A DNA stretch of 64,000 nucleotides from Rhodosorus marinus (taxonomy: Eukaryota > Rhodophyta > Stylonematophyceae > Stylonematales > Stylonemataceae), in assembly GCA_029953675.1 (NCBI GenBank), contig JAMWBK010000006.1:496001-560000 (forward strand), read 5' to 3'. A model generated the notes under the pieces. That model made no database searches. It saw only the letters and a list, made by a program, of their open reading frames with translations, and was not told where the DNA came from. Made by a program: the position numbers and the translations under genes. Shown here in pieces: positions 20,669-32,446 of this stretch. The stretch's first letter is position 1, and each line of letters opens with the position of its first letter.

Positions 20669-23600
20669 CGCCAAAACCCTAATCCACTAGCGAAACACGA
20701 AACCACCTAAATCCCAGATTTCAACACTCACCGATTCCTCCCTTCCCCCCGCCCAACCCTAACTCCCTCGTACCTCAGTGAGTCTTCAATCCTGATACTG
20801 CCGGCAAAAGGTCCTCTAGTACTCCATACGCGCTCCACTACCTCACCAGTCATATTGCCCGAACGTGAAATGTATCTTATTAGCTGCTGGCTCAAAAAAA
20901 ATACTTAAAGGAAGGAAAAAAAAACCTAGCGTCCCCGAAGAAAAAAAAAAGAAAATTGATTTGTACTCTGCAGCACTGTCCTATCCGAGTAGTAAATTTA
21001 TTCAAATTACAAATCTCAAATTTAGAACACTTTCTTATATTGCTTTCTAGTACCCCAACCCCTCGTTCCCGGTAAAATTTTCATTTCGTACCAGCTGGGT
21101 ATGAAGCAAAATTGCACCTTCCCAAAGCGACAACGCGCAGGGGGGGGGGGATTTGGCTTTGAAGAAACTGAAAATACGGCTTTTATGTATTTTTACAGGC
21201 TGGGTAGTGCGGTCCCGGACGTCATTCTCTTTTCGTAATATAAGTGTCAGGGGGTAGGAAATTAGGGGTCTACCGTTCCCGACTGCCCATAGGAAATTGG
21301 TCAGCCCTAATGATATTGATGTTTCCTTTAGTAGTTTATAATTTCTTGGCGCAATGAGATTTTCCCTTCGCCGAGCAATTCGATTCTTCCCTTGCAACAA
21401 TAGATCAGCATGTGTTCCCCATTCTCCCCCCCCCCCACTCTTTCGCGCCTTTCGATGTAAATCGTGACTATCCATGGGAACACGTTCTGATTCTGATGGA
21501 TAAGAAGGTGATAAAAATCATAGATATTTTTAATATCGAATATTTCCGACTTTCCCAGCCCTGCCACGGAGTGCTCTAGACTATGGTCCCAGGCGACTCA
21601 TCTTCCCCCCCCCCTTTTTCCTTAGGGAGCGACTCCGCACTGCACCCCATTTCATTTTTTTTTTTAACCTCCACTGCGAAGATTCATGCCACGGCCACGC
21701 ACATATATCAAATTTTATTCCAAAACTCATTCAATCTATCCATTCAGAAGCACCCATTAGATTACTCATTTCCCAGATATAATATTTCTCCAATAAGGAA
21801 GATATGAATTGTTCAATATTTTGATAGGGGAATATCTTTCCTACCTCAAAATGGATGCATTCTGATGCACCGTAAATTTTATAGACACAATTGATACAAA
21901 TAAGACCCCACATCCCGAACATGTCATTTCCCTCCTATAGTAAAATTTTAAATTCAGGACTCGAAGAGATGGGGCTTGAGTTGGATTCAGAATTAAATAC
22001 TATACCAAGGGGTGGTGGGGGTCTTATCCACCTCAGTACACTCATTAGGGGCATATCGGGTTCCCCTCCGTTTCAAACTGACGAAATTACTTCGTACCCC
22101 TTCTGAGTGGGCTACATTTCCATTTCAGGTCGCGGAAATCTTGGTGGGTACCCGTAACCTTCGAAATCCGGTTCGATCTACATCCAGAACCAAAACAATT
22201 GCGTTCCATGAAAATAGCACTCCAAATATATTCATTTAAGAAACTTTCAAACTCATCCGTGATTTTAGGGGGGTAGAAAAAGCTATTGGCCCTTCCAAAG
22301 TGTTGCGTTTCACCCCCCCCCCCCACATGCTGCCTTGCCGATCCAGATTTGTCATACTACCCCTCCTTAAATCGGAGGCGTTCGTGGGAGGACCGCAGGG
22401 TTGCATTGCCTGTCGAAACGACGTACGGGGAGGGGGGGAAAAGCAACTGGAAGCGGATGATTAAGTCATTAAAATCCAGCCACTTGCCTATAATTGGCTA
22501 CTGAAAGTTTGGAGAATAACTCGACGCGAGAATAATCCAACAGAAGAGGAGTATTTCGTTCAGAAAGCTTCTAATTGGAGATTTTGGGATCGGCCGGGAA
22601 CTTCATCTGGCCAATCATCAATAGGATTCTACAGCTCTACGACGCGAGATCTTGACCAAGGGAGTCCGCTGCGTTGTAGATCAGCATTGGGTATAAAAAA
22701 AGGAAGTGTTGAATATTTGTTCCCGAAACTTAATTGTAGAGATTAAAGTACCTAGAATAAGAACAAATAAGAATAAATTTCTAATTTTGAAACAGGCGGC
22801 TATAATTCAAATTTTTCTACGTCGTTTCAAGTGGTAGAGAGCCAGGCAAACCTGGCCCATTATTTTGTCTATAGTAATAAATGTGGGCGGGGAGTGAATC
22901 ATTGAGGTCATACGCACGAATACAACAAGTCCCGCCCCAGCCTCATCAGGGGCTCAAAATTGAGCTTGCGGGAAGCCGCCAAGGTCTGCCTTAGTGCCTT
23001 TCGCTCCATCGTCAGATCGCTCAATAGGAAAAGGATCTACTATTGACACCTTTGGAAATTTCCGAAATTCCTTCCATCTTCAAGGGTTTGCTTGGCGGTA
23101 TTGGGTTGGGGTCCCCCTCTGCGACTGGGCGACTTGAGGCTAGCTCCTGGTGTTTGGAGTCGGCAACGGATTCGTAGTGTACCCCCCACAGACCGCTCAA
23201 ACCGCAATTAGTGCAAAACAGAGAGGTCCCCCATATTTTTCGTTTCTTTGTTAAGATTCAAGCGGGTATTATCATCGAACGACGTAAGGATCCATTGCAT
23301 TGATTTGATTCGAGGGACCAGGTAGATACCTTGAGGCCGTGCCAGGGTACCTCATGACACTGGTTAACTCGGAGATAGGTATGAGATTCTATTTGCAATC
23401 GTCCGCGCACGATGCGCGATCTGGTTTCTTCAAGTAAACCCATGATCATATAGCTCTCTTGCGAGTAGCTAGACGAAACCCGCCGAGGTTGCCCCGAAAA
23501 TGGCCAAGGTTTGCGCAAGGCAGGCGAAGACTCGGCGAAGACTCGGCGAAGACTCGGTCCAATATCAGTTTCACTTACTGGATCCTAACGATCGATCTAT

Positions 23601-24628
23601 CACAAGACATGTAGCTGTTCTCCAGTTCGAATCCTCTCCCAGTTTGCTGTTTCTGAATAGTCCATGTTTTTGTCCCCCCCCCCCCCAAAGTATCGGGAAA
23701 GCTGCGAGTCCGCTGATCGTACCAGCCCTCTACTCCCCTCTGAGAAGTACTAGGCTTGTTCCCCATCACTCGATCATGATCCACATCAGAAACCAATCTT
23801 CCATAAAGCTGACTGGTCGCGGTCCAGATTCTGGCTTCACTTTGAAATGGCATTGTCATGCTCCCCACAACCAGAATCAGAGAACCCTCACGAATTCGAT
23901 GATGTCATCAAATGTACCCGCTGAGATCTCAAAACATGTAATGTTTTTCAAAAACAAAATCGTATACTGAAGATTTTTACAAGGCAACCATCAGTCTATC
24001 TCTTTAAACAACGCAAAACAGGTGTGATACCAAAATAACGATAATTATATAAGTAAATGCCTACTCCAAGCGTTATATTCACTGTAGCAGAACAATTCCT
24101 CTTTTCTGGGTACAAAATTGGTGGCCACAAACTGCTCAAAGCATTATTGAAATAATTAGGACTCTTTAGTTCTTGGCCAATGACACCGATGATTTACGTC
24201 GAAATCAATCATTAATTGCAAAATAGCAATCTTTATCCAAGAAGATGCTCTAATTCATTAAGTATTCACGTTTAAATTGATTGATCTAGTCATTTTTGTC
24301 CATAACCTGATCGTCTTCGAATTCTAGTAGGAAGGCGTCTGCTAATGCCTTTTGATGAGGACGATGAGGATGGTGGCGAAGCTATAGGCGGGTGTGAATA
24401 GGAGAGATCTTGGATTTGGTGGAATATGTGTTTGGGTATATTAAGGAGCTGATTTTGTTCCAAAGACTCTTTCGAGTCGTTGTATAAGTTTCGGTCTTTT
24501 TGTTGCTGACTGTTTTCTTGCTTTTTGGATCGGTTTTGGTGAGAGTTGTTCCAAACGTTTGGTTCTTTGTCGTTGAGGTAGGCTGTGGGCCGGGGGAAGT
24601 GAGATAGACTATCTTTTAATTTTGTAAT
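20669..24628. other. Gene-poor 4 kb with C/G homopolymer runs
   Basis: C-rich next to the ARID-SAP30 start (20690-20870), AT-rich in the middle, G/T-rich from about 24340 towards the ATP synthase epsilon gene. Runs of C or G of at least 10 lie at 21140-21150, 21426-21436, 21605-21614, 22313-22324 and 23674-23686. Three exact copies of the 11-mer GGCGAAGACTC lie at 23523-23555. ORFs at 21047-21475 (-) and 23500-23970 (+) look like chance: they read through homopolymer runs and have no family resemblance. No tRNA was found. Confidence 0.4.
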
Positions 24629-24912
24629 ATGGCACAGTATTGGAGAGTTGCTGGGCTAACTTATTTAAGATTTACAAACCTCAGTGCGGAGTATTTGAGG
24701 AAAGCGATGAAGGAACCGATGAGGTCGAAAGCTCTTGCTGGAGTTGAGTATTCCATGGTTAAGGGTCTTTGGGAGGACGGCAAGATCGTTAGCAGGGGTA
24801 AGATGGCTGTTTGGGATGTTCATTTAGTGGATTATGGGACTAATGTCCGATTGTTGTTTTTTTTGGTTTTGCTTTTGTTTTAGAAACTGTGGAACCCGCC
24901 GCTCAGGAATGA
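24629..24912 (+). CDS. ATP15: Mitochondrial ATP synthase subunit epsilon
   Basis: Small subunit of the central stalk of mitochondrial F1-ATPase, which couples proton-driven rotation to ATP synthesis (eukaryotic epsilon, not the bacterial epsilon). Exons 24629-24797 and 24884-24912 (86-base intron, phase 1), 65 residues, in line with the 50-75 of the family. Hallmarks: near the N-terminus YWRVAGLTYLRFTN (family: YWR-x-AG-x-x-Y-x-x-YSN), then LRKAMKEP and a GLWEDGKIVSR tail resembling plant W-x-DGK. The short last exon adds an ETVEPAAQE end. There is no separate presequence, as is normal for this protein. The leader before the ATG is G/T-rich. Confidence 0.85.
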
Positions 24913-26372
24913 TCGAATTAGAATCTAAACGTGTTACGAACTTGGGCCCAGCCGCGCGCTTACTTGATTTACGATCCTGCCCAACGCTAGCAATGCAGCT
25001 CACAACAGTCGAAAGGATTATTGCAATGGTAACATTCAAGAAACCTAACCTGTTTTCGAGAATAAAATGAGACGTATTGTCTCATCAAAACATAAAATCT
25101 GAAGTACAGTCTAGCCAACAGTTTAGTACATTGATGCTGGGAATATCGATAGAAGGAGGTCGTGAAACCGAACGTGTTAGTTACGTAGTGACACGATTTC
25201 CGTGCAGATGCGCTGAATCTATGGGGATGATAACGAGGGGGAAAGCGTAGTCTCCCAAAGCGGTGATACGGGAAGGAAGCCTGGTAAGGGTGTTCTTAGG
25301 TGATGGTGTTGTTTTTTGCGTGAAGCACAGAGGTTGAGTCGCCTTGTTCAGTAACTATTCCACACACTTCACCGCTACCACAGCTGTCTAAATATAGCAC
25401 CAGTGGACTTCACAGTTGCTCCTTTCTATGCATGGAACCTAAGAAAGAACTCACCGTCCGAGTTGTAGGGTTCTCAATAGTACTGTGGCCTAACTTCCAG
25501 CAATAGCGCGAGCGAAGGAGTCCCGGGAAGTTTAATGCTAAAAAACTGCAGCTTGCCGGACAAGCCTATAACCGCTAAAGCTCTTTCTATTTGCTGTGTG
25601 ATAACGCTTGGAGCTACACCCGTTCATGAGAGCGTTGCAGATAAAAAACATATGGACGCTATTGGTCAGAGAGTGAAGCTCCAAAATGCGAAGAGCGACC
25701 TCCCTCATCTGACCGTTTGGCTCGCACCAGCGCATTGGCAAATTTCGGCAACCCCCTTCTTCCTGCGTGAAACCAGCCAAACTTGTTCCAAGTCAATCAA
25801 AGGAGGAAACAGCGTCCACCGGGGTAGATAGTACGTCCACTGTGATAGGTAGTATGAACTAGGCAACTGAATCGCACGTCCAAGATGGTTCCACAAAGCA
25901 TCAATTGAAAGCGGGGCTGATCAAATGAACGCGGTTTTTTAACTTCAGCAACGTCTCGTTACATTTTCATCTCTAGATTCTAGTCACTGCCAAGAGCTGC
26001 GTGCTCTGCAGAACCCCCTCCCATCTCCAATCGCAGTAGTGCAAGGTACCATTGCTCTCGTTAATGAATCAATGCCTCCCCTGATGCAAATTTCAGGCAA
26101 TCTAAGTTTTACGAAAATATAATACACCTATTACATGGGGGTAACGGCATAGAGTTTCGAATTTTAAATATTGTATGTATTTTCTAAACTTTTGCGTAAG
26201 CAAATTCCATGTTGGCGGAGCGATGAAAAATTACTAGGGGTGGTCTGGCCACTGCTCTTGTGAAAGAACTGATCAGTGAGAGGAAGAAGCAAATGCGAAC
26301 AAATGTAAAGGATCGTAGAGCTCAGTTGTTTGCATTGAACTTGGATGATACGGAAGCTGAGGGGAAGACATC
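24913..26372. other. Spacer without recognised gene
   Basis: ORFs of about 80-100 codons overlap on both strands at 25535-25831, with no recognisable family. Just before the next gene, 26218-26372 has a Lys/Arg-rich frame (KELISERKKQMR...) that is open but in a different phase; it may be 5' UTR or an upstream exon that I cannot join. Confidence 0.35.
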
Positions 26373-27036
26373 ATGGCATTGTCGATATCAGAAACTGGAC
26401 TGCAAGAGCTTGAGCTCAGCTTTGATGCAGTTGCGAGCAAAGTCCTTACGAGGGGCAATACCAATGCAGACCACGAGGTAATGGCCATGAAGGTTGAGGA
26501 AATGAAGAAGCTGTTCATGAGAAGGGTAAAAAATGAGCTCAAGGTGGAAGGAACCGATAGGAAAGGTAGGTTGAGAACGACGTTCTGTCATGCAAGTTTC
26601 GGCCCGTCGCTAAAGAGAAGCAAACTTTTTATTATCTACTGCCAAATTATTCTAAGGTTTGGCCGTGGAGCTAGAGCGCTCTCTCGAGGAGTCTAAAATG
26701 GAGACTCGGAAGCTTCAGGACGAGCTTGTTACTGCCCGAACTCGAATACCTGCAGCCTTGGAGCCTGTCATGTCCACTGCGCTCGAAGAGGCTGTCATGG
26801 AGACAGATATTACAGCTCCAGCTGAGGAGATGGAAGACTCAACTTCTAAGGCATTTAAACCAGAAGATCCTGAAAATATGCCCACAACCGCGCAGCTTGA
26901 AGAGGTTGCCAGGAAGTTTGCAGCTGCGATTGATGAGGCAAGGAGTCTGGGAAGCTCAGTTCCAAAAATCGTTGAGGAAATGAGGATCGCTAGGTCGGTA
27001 ATGGAGCAGCAGATCGCTGAGGCGGAGCAAAGATGA
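26373..27036 (+). CDS. Uncharacterised coiled-coil protein
   Basis: I do not recognise this family. Exons 26373-26565 and 26657-27036 (91-base intron, G|GTAGG donor, phase 1 rebuilt as Gly) give 190 residues. Visible: a helical N-terminal half (about 1-95) with heptad-like Leu, Met and Val spacing and many charged residues (VEEMKKLFMRRVKNELK, VELERSLEESK), then an acidic hinge (about 100-140, ALEEAVMETDITAPAEEMED), then a second helix (about 143-190, LEEVARKFAAAIDEARSLG, RSVMEQQIAEAEQR). No signal peptide or membrane segment. The helix-hinge-helix layout is shared by subunits of kinetochore, Mediator or THO-type complexes, but I cannot assign any of them. The start is the first ATG after an in-frame TGA. 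Confidence 0.6.
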
Positions 27037-27890
27037 GGCTCTCACACAGTCAGCTTGTGGATATATATTAAAAGAATCTCTAAGTAACAAGAATCCAACG
27101 GAAATTTTGTGCGTTCTGTGTGCGTACACGGGCTGTTGTCTTCGAAGTTCTTAATGGTCGGGTTTTCAGATACGTAGGATTCTGAATAGTGCTTGTCGAG
27201 TTACTGAAACTCACCTCTGTCGAGAGATCGCTCAAGACTTGTTGCATTCCCTCCTGTCGCGGACCGAGTTCGGCCATGTTCGTTCAATCACAGTGCTATC
27301 GACCTGAGCAAGCACTTCTGCAATGGATATTGCCAGTATTCAAGAAACCATCCAAGCTCAGAGATGCATTTTCCGCATTTGTCTTCTCTTGTTCAGCTCA
27401 ATCGATTCCAGGGTCGGTTCATCGCCCCAGAGCTGAACATGATGAATCCGGCAAACAAATCCCATAGTTCTTCTGAGGACCTCACCGTCACTCCACGAGC
27501 AAGACGTCTCTCTTGACAACTAAATCCAATCGCATCGATGTTGCGGATGCAAACACGGACTTCAGAACGCTACGTTCCTTTCTGAATCTGCCAGTGACGC
27601 GACTGTCTCCTATTTGATCGTCACAGTCCATGGTTTCCTATAAAAGAAACAGAACCTGGAACTTCACATATGTGTTGTGGTGTCTTGTTGCTTCATAACG
27701 ATGTGCGTAAAAGCTTCAATAAACTCTACGACCTTCTTCAAATTATGCGTTCCCTGCACTCGCGCTGTGTCTCTCGCCAATTCCATAGTCTCTTTCGTTG
27801 ACACTAGTGAGGCTCATTGGGATCGAAGAGGTATTCTTCGCGGGAAATTTTGAGTCTTCCAGACTTGGGGAGATCTAAAGCATAGTATAG
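27037..27890. other. Spacer between two orphan genes
   Basis: Holds the 3' end of the coiled-coil gene. A short minus-strand frame from an ATG at 27277 (MAELGPRQEGMQQVLSDLS) ends at a GTGAGT donor-like site, but I cannot extend it; a short plus-strand frame runs from the ATG at 27711. Neither is supported enough to call. Confidence 0.3.
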
Positions 27891-28271
27891 AAGTACCTTG
27901 AATTCATATTGGAGAATTCGACTGATCTGAGCAGATCTTCTTCACGAAGGATCTCAACGGATGTGCAGGACGATGGAGTTTGCGAGATCTATTATTGTGA
28001 GAACAATGATGCGCTAAATGTCAAAAGTGAAGAGATGAGGCGTGCGGTAGTTTCTGCTGAAGGTGCTGCGAGTGCTCGAGGTCTTTATAGGAAGGTTCAA
28101 AGGATGGCGAGGAGTCACAATGTAGATCCAAGGAACTCAAGTCTCCTAGCCCAAACTCGGGATGGGTTCGAGATTTGCTTCATGCAGGGCCAACTCTTGT
28201 TGAGGCGCGATGAACCTCCGGCCAAGGTCGAAGAGTACTTCAAAAAGAAGAGAGACGAATTCTCATTGATT
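27891..28271 (+). CDS. Uncharacterised exon, gene ends unresolved
   Basis: An open exon of about 127 codons that looks coding by composition, beginning after a TATAG acceptor at 27888-27890 (an in-frame stop lies there) and ending near a GTAG|GTAATT donor. It encodes an acidic, Ser-rich start, then MRRAVVSAEGAASARGLYRK, a basic patch, DGFEICFMQGQLLLRRDEPP and VEEYFKKKRDEFSLI. I recognise no family. There is no ATG near the acceptor, so an upstream exon is needed. Downstream, a strong CTTTAG acceptor at about 28317 and alternative acceptors up to 28375 give different short C-termini, and I could not choose between them. Confidence 0.4.
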
Positions 28272-29694
28272 GTAGGTAATTCTCGCAGCAAGCCCGTTTT
28301 CTTTGTTTTTGTCTTTAGCGCACTGAACTGAGTTTGGAGTTACGGTAGATGTATGGAACAGTGTCTTGAAGAATCCACGAGAAGGACAGCGGGGGAGCAG
28401 CCGGAAAGACACGAGAACTTCTTAGCGAGCTCAAGGAGAGATCTACGCCAACACGGAATGCGACCCCCCCGGCGTAATTGGAACTTTTCTGTTCGATGTC
28501 CCTCGATTCTGGAGGACAAACGTGATCAGCCTCTTCGTGCGCATCGAGCAACTAGGAATTTGATCTATGGCCATCCCCATCCGTTTGGGGGACTATACCT
28601 CGGACCGGCTGGGGCACACATGAGCCTGCACAGACTGTAATCGCGACTAAAACCAACATCCAAAATGGTACTCCAGTCTTGTGTTGTACATTGCCTTTGA
28701 GGTAGAACGGCTGGAGAATACTGTCGTAGTCTCGCCATAACCGCAAACATTTTGAACTCGAACGGGCTCCGGAATGACACGAACACGTTCAGCCGGGGTG
28801 GGTGAAAACAAGGGAGAAGTGGAGAACTCCAGTGAGACTTGAACAGGTTGGATGAATGTAGATAACCTTGCGAACCTCCCTGAGACTGACATGGACTGTT
28901 GAACACATCCCCTCGCCAAAAGAAAGGGTGTGGAGCGGCGCTGTGTTGTATCTGCTAGGACAACTGCGCGAGGGCGACAACCTACTCGGACCCTCTGTTC
29001 AGGATCGATCAGCTATGCCACAGTTCTACAGGTGTTAAGGGTGTTGATGAAGCTGGACATGAGGGCTAGACTCTTGGCACATGGGCTCCACAGGAGCTGA
29101 AGTACCAAAGACTTAACAACTTCGATCGTCTGGTTCACGTAACCCTTTAACGATCCAACAAACCATATTATCAATATAACACCAAAAATACGATGAAAAG
29201 TCCAAAAAAACCAAGCAGACACCCAGGGGCTATTTTGTCAACTCAAAATCTTCAATAGAACTTTATCCCCATCTCCTCCCCCTCCAGCTTTCGATGAGTT
29301 TGCAATAGAAACCTACCAAAATAGTTTTTAATACTTGAAATGAATTTCTTAGAGATCTACCAAGGCGTAGAGTATGTTGAGGTTGAGAATGTTTGCAGAA
29401 AAGTTACTAGGGTAACTTGCAGTCGGCGATGTTTCCTTTTTTTTTTTTTTTTTTTTTCTTCTCGGGATTCATATGTCCCGATGGGAAACTCTAAATTCTC
29501 GCGGGGAATTTAAGGCAATCGAGATGAGCTTCGGATGAGCAGGTGGGGTCTCGGGGAGGAAGGTATTGGGGAGAGGATTGGTGGTTGGGGGCGGGGGGGG
29601 GAGAAGGAGAGACTACTGGGAGTAATCACTTACTTTTGAATAGTAGTTTACTTGTACCATTTTGTTTTAGTTTTCTGAATTTTGTGGAATAGGG
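28272..29694. other. Spacer; poly-T run and COX6A leader
   Basis: The first 350 bases may hold terminal exons of the gene above. A Pro/Arg-rich frame at 28353-28640 and minus-strand frames at 28565-28980 are not convincing. A run of about 20 T lies near 29439-29458. The last 170 bases are G-rich and lead into COX6A. Confidence 0.35.
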
Positions 29695-30468
29695 ATGTCC
29701 TTGTTGGCGAAGGGTTCGGGAGTACTCACCCGAGTGGTGAGGAGATGCGGTGTGAGGTCGATGGGGGCAGCGACTAACGATCCTTCACAAACGATAACTC
29801 CGACAAAACCGCCAGTTTCTGTTGCTGTGGAGTCTGACTATGTCCGTGAGATTTCGAAGTGGCCTTTGGGTTATGATTCTGAATGTTTTCACACAGTGGA
29901 GCACAGCCAAGGTGAGCGGTTGCATTCAATACGCCTGTGCCTTTTTTCTCGGTTTTTTTTTTTTTTGCTTTTAAGAGCGTTTTCCGAGGAGAAACTAGGG
30001 ATTGTTTGGTTCTGGAAGCGGCGGGGAACAATTATTCTTTCGTGAATCTGACTCTAGTTTGGCTTTCTCTCTGCCTCTGCTTGCGAACGGATTTATTTCA
30101 TTTAGCTAGTTCTGCGAAGTGGCTAAAAATTTCTTTGTGGGGTAGTGGGATCACCGGCTCATTTATGGCGTATCAGTTCCTATTTAAAAATCATCATGGA
30201 GATGCTCACCCACCAGTGGAGTACGAATATCACACGTACAGGCATAGAGTAAGTCAACACGAGAAAGAGATATCGGCTGATTTCCACACTAGGGAATTGG
30301 TTTGTGATGTAACCGTAGCGTTGGAATAGTTCCTGGTGGAGGGCTGATCTTGCTCATGCTCATGACCTCCCGATTCACCAGGTCCCAAGGTTTCCGTGGG
30401 GTGATCGCAATCTGATCGGTACACCCTACCAGCGAGAGGAATGGGCAAAGGAGGACGCGGAGGCTTAA
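29695..30468 (+). CDS. COX6A: Cytochrome c oxidase subunit 6a
   Basis: Nuclear-encoded accessory subunit of respiratory complex IV in the inner mitochondrial membrane. Exons 29695-29911, 30106-30248 and 30382-30468 (introns 194 and 133 bases), 148 residues. The N-terminus (MSLLAKGSGVLTRVVRRCGVRSMG) is a basic amphipathic mitochondrial presequence. One membrane helix lies at about 80-100 (WGSGITGSFMAYQFLF), followed by the His-rich KNHHGDAHPPVEYEYHTYRHR. Exon 3 opens with VPRFPWGDRNLIG, matching the family's conserved FPWGDG core; this depends on splicing exon 2 to exon 3. It is longer than animal COX6A because of residues 25-75. Confidence 0.85.
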
Positions 30469-31030
30469 TAAGACAGTTTCCTTGTTCCTGAAGCGTTCAA
30501 GGGTGTTCAATCGACCAACCAAGGTAAACGAATAAGGTAGTGCCAGGTGGTTGAAGTCTATATTGGAAGTTCTAGTGCTCGGAGACTTTTTAGCGAAAGA
30601 CGTTCTCCCAGCAAGTCTTGTCGTCTTATATTCATGTTTTCTATTCATAAAAATCATCTTCCTTCCACGATTGTTAGTGAGCGCTATGAGAACTCTGGCT
30701 TGCTCGAACTTCGGCACCGAACTAATGCGTTCCCGTCGGAGGCACTGGAAAGTCTGGCTTCTGGCCCAAGAAAAACACACAACCATCACTGCTCAACGCG
30801 ATATCTCCGCGTGCCATCACAAGCTCTTTCCTGTCCTGTACGATCTACTCAGCTACAGGATCCTCCTGGGACAACAGCTGCAGAGGTACCTCAAGCCGAG
30901 TGCTTTTTGAGCTGAAGGGCTTCTGCGAGCTACAATATTGGCACAAGCGCGCATGATGCCCTTGCTTGTAAATCCGCTGGTTAGTCGTTGTCTACGTTTT
31001 CGATTAAAGTCATGATCCACTGCATCGTTT
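30469..31030. other. COX6A / bromodomain convergent spacer
   Basis: Frames of 119-166 codons overlap on both strands (30289-30915). They resemble no family, and one runs antisense through a COX6A exon, so I treat them as chance. Confidence 0.35.
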
Positions 31031-32446
31031 TTATGTGCCAGTAGTATCGTCTGTCCCACCATCTTGCGGATCACCTTCCAACTTTTCCACTCTTTCGTTG
31101 CTCGGTTCCTCTCCACGTCCCTCACCCCTCCCATCAGGGCCAGCCTCCTGTCTTGGTTTCTTCGCTGGCGGTTCCTCCGTCTTTGGTGAAGGGTCCACGG
31201 CCATTTCTGTCGGTTGCTTCTCTACGGTGAGGGTGGGCTTGCTCTCTTTGAATTCCACCATTTCTTCGTCGTCTTCCATAGCTTCACCTTCAGCGGGAAG
31301 CTTCGCTGAAACTTCCTCCTTGGCAACGCGCGCAGAAGGATGAGAAGCGCCTTCCGGGTTCTCCTCTTCTTTCGCGCCTGCTACGTACACCTTGCCATCC
31401 AGTTCCTGCTGTCCGGAAAGGAGCTTCTGCTCCAGCGAAGCGACCTTCGCCAATAGTGAACCCTGGGTATCCATGAGAGAGCCAGTTAAGGATTGTACCG
31501 AGTCTCGCAACCCCTTCATCTCTCTAACACTGCTGTGGAGTTCTCTCAGTAGAAGGCTGCTGATCTCATCCATACGACCGAGAAGCTGGTTTCTAATGGC
31601 TTCCAGAGCCTTTCCGTCCCGATTTATATCTTCAGATCCCCATCCGTCCATTGGAGTGTCGGTCCGGTGCCTTGGATGGGGAGTGTCCGGCCTCCTTTTC
31701 CCTCGGCGGCTGTGATCGTTAATCTGCGGGCTCTTTCCGACTCCGCGCCCGTTGGAGGTCGATTCCCGTTTTCTCTTTGCAGGTGTCTCCACGACTCCCT
31801 TTACCTCGTCAGCTGCCACAGCTTCCTCCGCAGCCATGAGCTGCAGCGCCCTCTTTTCAACCGCAATTTCTGCGGTCTCCAGGAGAAGCCGCGCGTGTTG
31901 AACTATCCATTCTACGTCCTCGGTCGCGTTGAACGTCGCGCTGTTTTGGTGAAGGAGGCGCATATCCCCCAGATACTCCTCCGCCGATCGGTACTTGTTG
32001 TGTCGCGTCTTATCCCGAATCTGATTCAGGGTGATCGGGGTCTTGATCAGCGCCGTATATCCAGCCACTTTCACGGGAATCGTGAAGTCCACTCCAGTAT
32101 CCTTTGGTCTAGACAAAAAGGTTGCATGCTTCGGGATCGGTTCTTCTTCTTTACATCTGACAATAACGAGCGGGGGCCCTGCATCCGCGACATAACCTTT
32201 CGCATCGCGAACTTCCTTCTCACACTCTGCAAGGATCATATTAAGATTTCCTAAAGCTGAAAGCACCTTCCCTCCCCTGCCACGACCGGAAGACGGTGTG
32301 CGCGGTGCGGGTGGCGGAGTTGACAGAACAGCCGGCGCAGGCATCGTATCCAATTCCTGAAGCTCCCTGAGAATCAACTCCTCCTCATCGTCCAGGGCAA
32401 CCTTCTTATCCTCCAAATCATGTATCATCGTATTTTTATCCCCCAT
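31031..32446 (-). CDS. Bromodomain protein
   Basis: Single-exon gene, 471 residues from the ATG at 32446. A bromodomain-like region spans about residues 95-190: a ZA-loop position with VKVAGYTALIKTPITLNQIR, the B helix NKYRSAEEYLGDMRLLHQNS, then ATFNATED (family: A-x-x-YN), with the C helix ending in EIVQHARLLLETA-like sequence. Bromodomains bind acetyl-lysine; here the acetyl-lysine Asn position appears as Asn in ATFNATED. The best known parallel for the spacing is the TAF1-type bromodomain, though this is a separate small protein. A short coiled coil (about 270-350, LRELHSSVREMKGLRDSV) and an acidic, Lys/Pro-rich C-terminus follow. Inferred role: chromatin reader in the nucleus; complex unknown. 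Confidence 0.75.
   Translation of the reverse strand: MGDKNTMIHDLEDKKVALDDEEELILRELQELDTMPAPAVLSTPPPAPRTPSSGRGRGGKVLSALGNLNMILAECEKEVRDAKGYVADAGPPLVIVRCKEEEPIPKHATFLSRPKDTGVDFTIPVKVAGYTALIKTPITLNQIRDKTRHNKYRSAEEYLGDMRLLHQNSATFNATEDVEWIVQHARLLLETAEIAVEKRALQLMAAEEAVAADEVKGVVETPAKRKRESTSNGRGVGKSPQINDHSRRGKRRPDTPHPRHRTDTPMDGWGSEDINRDGKALEAIRNQLLGRMDEISSLLLRELHSSVREMKGLRDSVQSLTGSLMDTQGSLLAKVASLEQKLLSGQQELDGKVYVAGAKEEENPEGASHPSARVAKEEVSAKLPAEGEAMEDDEEMVEFKESKPTLTVEKQPTEMAVDPSPKTEEPPAKKPRQEAGPDGRGEGRGEEPSNERVEKLEGDPQDGGTDDTTGT

Noticed and set aside
23560-23650. tRNA-like B box (AGTTCGAATCC) at about 23624
   Set aside because: The flanking bases do not form a T stem and no A box or acceptor stem was found.
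23500-23970. 156-codon + strand ORF starting with ATG
   Set aside because: It runs through an 11-base triplication and a 13-C run, and its composition is unlike neighbouring genes.
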